Assembly: GCA_049325055.1 (NCBI GenBank)
Contig: JBMOPB010000034.1
Span: 1-10,585 of the forward strand
Source of the DNA: BRHc4a sp049325055
GTDB taxonomy: Bacteria > Bacillota > Desulfotomaculia > Desulfotomaculales > Desulfocucumaceae
Direction of reading: 5' to 3'
Length of the DNA stretch: 10,585 nucleotides
A program made the position numbers and the translations under genes. Positions within the stretch are counted from its first letter, which is position 1. Each line of letters begins with the position of its first letter. This document shows positions 6,396 through 10,585 of the stretch, one piece after another. The notes below the pieces were generated by a model. That model was not told where the DNA came from. It saw nothing but the letters and a program-made list of their open reading frames with translations, and did no database searches.

Positions 6396-7178
6396 CTAAT
6401 TGCCGTATCTCAGCTCCCTTACCTTTGCCACTATGTCGTCCGCTCTCATCAGAGCCTCGCCCACCAGCGCGGCATCGGCGCCTGCCTCTTTAAGCATTTC
6501 CATGTCGGACCTGGAATTTATTCCGCTTTCGCTTATCACCGCCGTGGCGCCTGCCTTTGCCTTTCCGCACAGGCGCAGGGTGGCGCCGATATCTGTTTTA
6601 AAGGTTTTAAGGTCCCTGTTGTTTATTCCTATTATTCCGGCGCCGGCTGCCAGGGCGGTCTCCAGCTCGCGTTCGTCGTGCACCTCGACGATGGCCTCCA
6701 GTCCCGAGTCACAGGCGGCTTTCATAAGGGCTTCCAGTTCTTTTCGGCTAAGAGCGGCGCATATCAGTAAAATGGCGTCGGCCCCCAGATGCCTGGACTG
6801 GTACACCTGAAGCGGGTCGATGATGAAGTCTTTTCTAAGCACAGGCAGGGCCGATAGTTTTTTAACCAGTGGTATGTAGTCCGGATGCCCTGCGAAAAAT
6901 CTGCTGTCGGTCAATACTGATATCGCGTCTGCGCCGCTCCGGGAATAAATGGAGGCAATTTCCGCGGGGTCAAAGTCTGCGCGGATTATTCCCTTCGAGG
7001 GTGACGCCTTTTTAATCTCGGCCAGCAGGGTTATGCTGCCCGGCTTTTTCAGCGCTGCAAACATAGACCTTGCCGGTGGCATGACTTCGACGGCTTTATA
7101 TATCTCCCGGTGGTTTGTGTTTTTCTTCAGTTCTTCAACTTCTAAGCGCTTGAAATCCAATATTTTTTGAAGTATCAC
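6396..7178 (-). CDS. trpC: indole-3-glycerol phosphate synthase
   Basis: TrpC closes the indole ring, converting CdRP to indole-3-glycerol phosphate with loss of CO2 and water. The 260-residue TIM barrel is of typical monofunctional length, with no TrpF fusion. Residues matching the known catalytic set are Glu54 and Lys56 (LAEIKKASPSKG), Lys116 (VLRKDFIID), Glu165 (VEVHDERE), Asn186 (GINNRDL) and Ser217 (ISESGI). The start is GTG at 7178, overlapping the trpD stop as GTGA; AGGAAGG lies about 10 bases upstream inside trpD. The N-terminal MILQKILDFKRLEVEELKK is the usual family opening, which supports this start. A 101-base gap separates it from trpF. Confidence 0.97.
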   Translation of the reverse strand: MILQKILDFKRLEVEELKKNTNHREIYKAVEVMPPARSMFAALKKPGSITLLAEIKKASPSKGIIRADFDPAEIASIYSRSGADAISVLTDSRFFAGHPDYIPLVKKLSALPVLRKDFIIDPLQVYQSRHLGADAILLICAALSRKELEALMKAACDSGLEAIVEVHDERELETALAAGAGIIGINNRDLKTFKTDIGATLRLCGKAKAGATAVISESGINSRSDMEMLKEAGADAALVGEALMRADDIVAKVRELRYGN

Positions 7179-8227
7179 GACATGGCCGCCTTCCTGGTGC
7201 GCCTTAGCGTGGTGAACTGTGCCAGTTGGGCAAGCTTTTCGCCCGCCTGGCCTGAGTCTATGCTTTTTTCGGCCATCGACAGCCCACGGGTCAGGTCTTC
7301 GGCGGACCCGGAGGCAACAAGGGCCAGGGCTGCGTTAAGAACCACGGTGTCCCTCCCGGGGCCTGATTTGCCTTCCAGTATGGACTTTATTATGGAGGCG
7401 TTTTCCGCCGGGGAACCCCCACTAAGTTCATCGATCCGGGCCCTTTTAAGGCCATACTCCAGTGGATCTATTTCATAATCCCTGACTTTTCCCCCGCTGA
7501 CCTCGCACACGTATGCCGGTCCCAGTGTGGTGATCTCGTCTGTGCCGCCGGACCCGTGCAGCACAAAGGCCCTTTTTGTTCCAAGCCTGGCCAGAACTCC
7601 GGCCAGCTTGGGAACAAGATCCCTGCTGAACACTCCCAGCACCTGGGCGCTGGCCCCGGCAGGATTGGTGAGGGGTCCCAGCACGTTGAACACTGTTCTG
7701 ACCCCGATCTCCCTGCGGGGCCCGGCGGCGTGCTTCATCGCACCATGCAGGGCGGGGGCAAAAAGAAAGGCTATCCCGACATCATTCAGGCACTCTTCCT
7801 TTTCCCCGGGGGTGAGGTCTATGTTTATTCCCAGGGCTTCCAGAACGTCGGCGGAGCCGCATCTGCTGGAAACAGACCTGTTGCCGTGCTTTGCCACCGG
7901 CACCCCGCAGCCGGCCACCACCAGGGCCGCCGCCGTGGAAATATTGAATGTGTTTAAACCGTCGCCGCCGGTGCCGCATGTGTCAACCACCATACTGTGG
8001 CGGCTGTGGATTGGAGTGGCCCTTTCCCTCATCACCCTGGCGAACCCGGTGATCTCGTCAACGGTTTCTCCCTTAAGGCGCATGGCAATCAGCAGGGCCG
8101 CTATCTGGGCGGGACTAGCCTCCCCTGACATGATAATATTCATTACGGCCGCTGCTTCCTCCTCGTTAAGGTCTGCGCCGGAGACAACCCTCTGTATGGC
8201 GTCCTTGATTATCTCGGTGTTTTCCAC
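7175..8227 (-). CDS. trpD: anthranilate phosphoribosyltransferase
   Basis: TrpD transfers the phosphoribosyl group of PRPP to anthranilate, the second committed step to tryptophan. The 350-residue protein begins with the small helical domain (LNEEEAAAVMNIIMSGEASPAQIAALLIAMRLKGET) followed by the alpha/beta nucleotide-phosphoribosyltransferase domain. Motifs are CGTGGDG (84-90) for PRPP, KHGNRSVSS (113-121), SADVLEALG, RREIGVRT (anthranilate-site Arg171), NPLTNP-like GPLTNPA, and GTDEIT (Asp230/Glu231, metal). The start is GTG at 8227, one base after the trpG stop, with GGAGG (8240-8236) 8 bases upstream. It is not fused to trpG, unlike the enteric version. Confidence 0.97.
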   Translation of the reverse strand: MENTEIIKDAIQRVVSGADLNEEEAAAVMNIIMSGEASPAQIAALLIAMRLKGETVDEITGFARVMRERATPIHSRHSMVVDTCGTGGDGLNTFNISTAAALVVAGCGVPVAKHGNRSVSSRCGSADVLEALGINIDLTPGEKEECLNDVGIAFLFAPALHGAMKHAAGPRREIGVRTVFNVLGPLTNPAGASAQVLGVFSRDLVPKLAGVLARLGTKRAFVLHGSGGTDEITTLGPAYVCEVSGGKVRDYEIDPLEYGLKRARIDELSGGSPAENASIIKSILEGKSGPGRDTVVLNAALALVASGSAEDLTRGLSMAEKSIDSGQAGEKLAQLAQFTTLRRTRKAAMS

Positions 8228-8228
8228 C

Positions 8229-8825
8229 TCAAATACCTCCCTGAACTTTGTTGTTTATCCGGCCGTTTACAAGGAAATTCTGCAAGATGCCGTAGCCGTG
8301 TTCGGTCATGATGGATTCCGGGTGAAACTGTACTCCTTCAATATTGTAACTTTTGTGCCTTAAGCCCATAATTTCGCCGTCGTCGGTCCAGGCGCTCACC
8401 TCCAGGCATTGGGGAAAATCACCGGGGTCCACCACCAGGGAGTGATACCTTATGGCTGAGAACGGAGAGGGTATATCCTTGAACACTCCCCTGCCGTCGT
8501 GGTGAATCAATGATGTTTTTCCGTGCATTACTCTTTTTGCCCTTATTACAGCCCCGCCAAACACGCTGCCTATGGCCTGGTGTCCCAGGCAGACACCCAG
8601 TATCGGCAGGGACCCGCCATACCTGGTGATGACTTCATTTGTTATCCCGGCATTTTCAGGCCTTCCTGGGCCCGGGGAAACCACCAGCCCCGACGGCCCT
8701 ATTCTTTCAATTTCATCGGCTGTCAGAGAGTCGTTTCTCTTGACCAGCACCCGGGTACCCAATTCGGAAAAGTACTGGGCCAGGTTGTAGGTGAAGGAAT
8801 CATAGTTATCTATTATCAGCAGCAC
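8229..8825 (-). CDS. trpG: anthranilate synthase component II (glutamine amidotransferase)
   Basis: TrpG releases ammonia from glutamine and feeds it to TrpE. The 198-residue class I amidotransferase has the triad Cys79 (GVCLGHQ), His168 and Glu170 (FHPES), with SPGPGRP at 50-56 and the N-terminal DNYDSFTYN. The start is GTG at 8825, overlapping trpE by 20 bases; GGAGG (8839-8835) lies 9 bases upstream within trpE. The gene could in principle be shared with p-aminobenzoate synthase (pabA), as in Bacillus subtilis, but its place between trpE and trpD shows a primary role in tryptophan synthesis. Confidence 0.96.
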   Translation of the reverse strand: MLLIIDNYDSFTYNLAQYFSELGTRVLVKRNDSLTADEIERIGPSGLVVSPGPGRPENAGITNEVITRYGGSLPILGVCLGHQAIGSVFGGAVIRAKRVMHGKTSLIHHDGRGVFKDIPSPFSAIRYHSLVVDPGDFPQCLEVSAWTDDGEIMGLRHKSYNIEGVQFHPESIMTEHGYGILQNFLVNGRINNKVQGGI

Positions 8826-10293
8826 TTACATCCACCTCCTCGGCCAGGGTGTGCAGCAGTGCCCGGGCCTTGTTTTCGGTTTCGGTAAATTCCCCGGACG
8901 GGTCTGAATCGTACACTATACCGGCCCCGACCTGCACCGACGCCACTCCGCCGTGAAAGACTATGGTGCGTATGGCTATGGCTGTGTCCAGGTTGCCGCT
9001 GAAGCCGATGTATCCCACCGCCCCTGCGTAAGGCCCCCGGCGTGACGGCTCCATCTCCTCGATCAATTCCATGGCCCTGACCTTGGGCGCCCCGGAGACC
9101 GTGCCGGCCGGGAAACATGCCTTCAGCACATCAATACCGTCAAGTCCCTCCAACAGGTCCCCTCTTACGGAAGATACAAGGTGCATAACGTGGGAGTACA
9201 TCTCAACCTCCATGAACTGTCCCACTTTGACAGTGCCGGCCCTGCAGACCCTGCCCAGGTCGTTTCTTCCCAGGTCTACCAGCATAACGTGCTCCGCTCT
9301 TTCCTTTACATCGTTCAAAAGGTCGGCGGCCAGTTCACTGTCCTGCAGGGGATTGGATCCCCTGGGCCTGGTGCCGGCGATCGGCCTTGTCTCAACCTTT
9401 CCGTCCTCCACCCGGACCAGCATTTCGGGGGAGGACCCGGCCAGCAACGTCCCTCCCAGGTCAAGGTAGTAAAGGTACGGCGACGGGTTGTTTCTTCTGA
9501 GCCTCCTGTATACACTGAAGGGGTCGCCGCTGAAATCCAGGTCAATCCTTCTGGACAGCACCACCTGGAGTATATCTCCGGCTTTTATGTACTCCCTGGC
9601 GCAGGCCACCTTTTCCATGAATTCCGGCCTGGAAAGGTTGGTTCCGGTTATCAGCCCGGCGCATTCGCCGGAGGGAGAGAGAACCGGCGGGGGAGAACCT
9701 TCCCTTATCCTGGAAAGCACCTGGCCGATGGTCCGGACTGCTGCGGCGTATTCCTCCCTGTAATGGCCGGAAGAAGGAATGGTGTTTACCACCACCCTGA
9801 GGGTATGCTTGATGTGGTCTATAATTATGACTATCCTGGGCGCCATGAGCATGCAGTCCGGAACACCGCTTCCCTGCCGGCCATCGTCAGGAAGCTTTTC
9901 CAGGTGCCTTACCATGTCGTACCCCAGGTAACCCACCAGCCCTCCGTAAAACCTCGGCATACCGCTTAAGTTAGGCGCCCTGTTGGCATCTGTGATCTCT
10001 CTCAATACCTCAAAGGGGTCCCGGCCGGACACTTCCTTTACTCCGTCTTTTTCCAGGGTTGTGGTCCCCTGGTGGGAGGTCAGCGTCATAAAAGGATCCA
10101 GGCCGATAAAGGAGTATCTGCCCAGCCTTTCCCCCCCCTCGACGCTTTCCAGCAGAAAAGAGGGCTTTCCCGCGGCCACCTTGGCGTATACCGTTATGGG
10201 AGTGTCAGTGTCGGAGGGCCACTCCGCGCTTACCGGCACGGATTTGTATTTACGGCAGAGATCCAGGTATTCTTTTTCATCGGGGTAAAACAT
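8806..10293 (-). CDS. trpE: anthranilate synthase component I
   Basis: TrpE converts chorismate and ammonia to anthranilate, the first committed tryptophan step. It is 495 residues long from the chosen start. LLESVEGGERLGRYSFIG (47-64) and NPSPYLYYLD (269-278) are the regions that bind tryptophan for feedback inhibition. The catalytic chorismate-binding domain shows PIAGTRPRG, ERAEHVMLVDLGRNDLGRV, PAGTVSGAPKVRAMELI and VGAGIVYDSDP with ETENKA. The open frame extends 22 codons further, to an ATG at 10359, but that extension is encoded by the attenuator terminator. The ATG at 10293 has GGGGAGG (10307-10301) 7 bases upstream and begins MFYPDEKEY, normal for the family. PabB is the main alternative, disfavoured by the LLES motif and the context. 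Confidence 0.97.
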   Translation of the reverse strand: MFYPDEKEYLDLCRKYKSVPVSAEWPSDTDTPITVYAKVAAGKPSFLLESVEGGERLGRYSFIGLDPFMTLTSHQGTTTLEKDGVKEVSGRDPFEVLREITDANRAPNLSGMPRFYGGLVGYLGYDMVRHLEKLPDDGRQGSGVPDCMLMAPRIVIIIDHIKHTLRVVVNTIPSSGHYREEYAAAVRTIGQVLSRIREGSPPPVLSPSGECAGLITGTNLSRPEFMEKVACAREYIKAGDILQVVLSRRIDLDFSGDPFSVYRRLRRNNPSPYLYYLDLGGTLLAGSSPEMLVRVEDGKVETRPIAGTRPRGSNPLQDSELAADLLNDVKERAEHVMLVDLGRNDLGRVCRAGTVKVGQFMEVEMYSHVMHLVSSVRGDLLEGLDGIDVLKACFPAGTVSGAPKVRAMELIEEMEPSRRGPYAGAVGYIGFSGNLDTAIAIRTIVFHGGVASVQVGAGIVYDSDPSGEFTETENKARALLHTLAEEVDVSAADNR

Positions 10294-10300
10294 TTCATAA

Positions 10301-10307
10301 CCTCCCC
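10301..10307 (-). promoter_or_regulatory. ribosome binding site that fixes the trpE start
   Basis: GGGGAGG on the minus strand, 7 bases before ATG at 10293. It directly follows the T-run of the attenuator, so it is transcribed only when the terminator is read through. Confidence 0.85.
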
Positions 10308-10342
10308 AAAATAGAAAACCGGCACTCAAATGAGTACCGGTT
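10308..10342 (-). terminator. trp operon attenuator (intrinsic terminator)
   Basis: The minus strand has AACCGGTACTC, loop ATTT, GAGTGCCGGTT: an 11-bp stem with a single G-U wobble. TTCTATTTT follows. It lies between the trp promoter and the trpE ribosome site, with no gene upstream in the transcript. It is therefore a leader terminator, and its 5' arm and loop are shared with a competing antiterminator. Confidence 0.85.
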
Positions 10343-10381
10343 GTTAAAGCCCTAAGCATATTAACAAAAGCCAGCTCATCT
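10328..10381 (-). promoter_or_regulatory. predicted antiterminator of the trp leader
   Basis: Three helices stack in one hairpin on the minus strand: AGATGAG (10381-10375) with CTCATTT (10334-10328), CTGG (10374-10371) with CCGG (10340-10337), and TTGTTAA (10367-10361) with TTAACAA (10347-10341). That makes 18 pairs with two wobbles, a 3-base bulge on the left and a 2-base bulge on the right. It consumes nearly all of the 5' arm and the loop of the terminator, so the two cannot coexist. Its 5' arm includes the last two GAG triplets of the NAG array, so a protein bound there would block it and favour termination. The fold was worked out by hand. Confidence 0.65.
10344..10379 (-). CDS. possible 11-codon ORF with a Trp codon in the trp leader
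   Basis: ATG at 10379 opens MSWLLLICLGL and stops at TAA (10346-10344), two bases before the terminator stem. Codon 3 is TGG (Trp). There is no good ribosome site upstream, only GAG triplets, and classical Trp leader peptides carry two or more Trp codons. It may be chance, because the frame is short; it is listed because of its position inside the antiterminator. Confidence 0.2.
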   Translation of the reverse strand: MSWLLLICLGL

Positions 10382-10449
10382 CAGCTCAACTAAACTAAGC
10401 TATGCTATTCTGTTCTCAACTCAACTGTACTGGACTTCTCAACTAACTA
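10375..10449 (-). promoter_or_regulatory. TRAP (MtrB) RNA-binding site: array of NAG triplets
   Basis: The leader RNA (minus strand) contains 16 NAG triplets in 75 bases. Thirteen, from 10437 down to 10375, recur at exactly 5 bases with 2-base spacers. In transcript order they are UAG, UAG, GAG, AAG, CAG, CAG, GAG, GAG, CAG, UAG, UAG, UAG, UAG, GAG, GAG, GAG. TRAP, the tryptophan-activated ring protein of Bacillus, binds about 11 GAG/UAG triplets separated by 2-3 bases, wrapping RNA around the ring. The array begins at about the first transcribed base and ends inside the antiterminator, as expected for tryptophan-dependent attenuation. The mtrB gene itself is not in this window. Confidence 0.85.
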
Positions 10450-10455
10450 ATCAAT

Positions 10456-10484
10456 ACCATATCACACCGCAGGCAGGGTGTCAA
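10456..10484 (-). promoter_or_regulatory. trp operon promoter
   Basis: The minus strand has TTGACA (10484-10479, perfect -35), a 17-base spacer and TATGGT (10461-10456). Transcription should start near 10451-10448, just at the first NAG triplet. The spacer contains a 5-base inverted repeat, ACACC (10481-10477) and GGTGT (10468-10464), which could be an operator but is short. Confidence 0.75.
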
Positions 10485-10496
10485 TCCTGAAACAAT

Positions 10497-10526
10497 AAAC
10501 CGGTTACAGCTTTTGGAGACCGGTTT
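10497..10526 (-). terminator. possible terminator of the gene upstream of trp
   Basis: AAACCGGT (10526-10519) and ACCGGTTT (10504-10497) on the minus strand form a perfect 8-bp stem around a 14-base loop, followed by ATTGTTTC. The stem has only four G-C pairs and the T-run is interrupted, so termination may be partial. It overlaps the upstream stop codon and lies just before the trp -35 element. Confidence 0.4.
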
Positions 10527-10585
10527 CGGCCTTCATGGCCTCGCGGGCACTTTCAAACCCCTGCCAGTTGTTGCCCTCGTTAAGG
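10504..10585 (-). CDS. C-terminal end of an unrecognised protein
   Basis: An open frame enters from the right edge on the minus strand and ends in TAA at 10506-10504. The visible 26 residues begin LNEGNNWQGFESAREAMK and end AETGLQKL. The tail looks like a charged amphipathic helix. Codon choice and the absence of stops fit real coding, but the fragment is too short to assign a family. It runs in the same direction as trp and is separated from it by a possible terminator and the trp promoter. Confidence 0.55.
   Translation of the reverse strand, partial: LNEGNNWQGFESAREAMKAETGLQKL

Noticed and set aside
10294..10450. Classical tandem-Trp leader peptide attenuator for trp
   Set aside because: No ORF with consecutive Trp codons; the only short ORF has one Trp codon and no good ribosome site. 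The triplet array explains the leader better.

Overview
The window carries a complete tryptophan operon and most of a second aromatic amino acid operon, all on the minus strand. Read in the direction of transcription (high to low coordinates) the order is: the last 26 codons of an unrecognised gene, a trp promoter and leader, trpE-trpG-trpD-trpC-trpF-trpB-trpA, a 251-base control region, then aroF-tyrA-aroA, with aroA running off the left edge. Every trp gene is separate and full length (no fusions), and most junctions overlap by a few bases. Strong AGGAGG-type ribosome binding sites, GTG and TTG starts, a type I-beta DAHP synthase with an N-terminal regulatory domain, a class II-type EPSP synthase and a TRAP-like trp leader all point to a Gram-positive Firmicute of moderate to high GC. 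A Peptococcaceae/Desulfotomaculum-Pelotomaculum type relative is my best guess, but it is inferred from style only.

The genes supply the shared pathway and two of its branches. AroF (DAHP synthase) opens the shikimate pathway and AroA (EPSP synthase) acts near its end. TrpE/TrpG, TrpD, TrpF, TrpC and TrpA/TrpB take chorismate to tryptophan. TyrA takes prephenate toward tyrosine.

The most interesting parts are the two leaders. (1) Between a TTGACA-N17-TATGGT promoter and trpE, the transcript holds 16 NAG triplets (6 GAG, 6 UAG, 3 CAG, 1 AAG). Thirteen of them sit at an exact 5-nt spacing. They are followed by an intrinsic terminator and a competing antiterminator whose 5' arm contains the last two GAG triplets. 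This is the layout of a TRAP (MtrB) attenuation system as known for Bacillus trp operons. (2) Just after the trpA stop there is a TTGGCA-N17-TATAAA promoter, then a 27-codon leader ORF containing Phe-Phe and two Tyr codons. Its stop codon lies in the loop of a strong intrinsic terminator upstream of aroF. This looks like a separate attenuator for the aroF-tyrA-aroA unit, and I do not recognise it as a described element. Tryptophan sensing for trp and possible Tyr/Phe sensing for aro would thus be stacked in one aromatic gene cluster.

No mobile elements, tRNAs, rRNAs or CRISPR arrays were seen. The longest non-coding stretches are the two leaders (about 210 and 251 bases).
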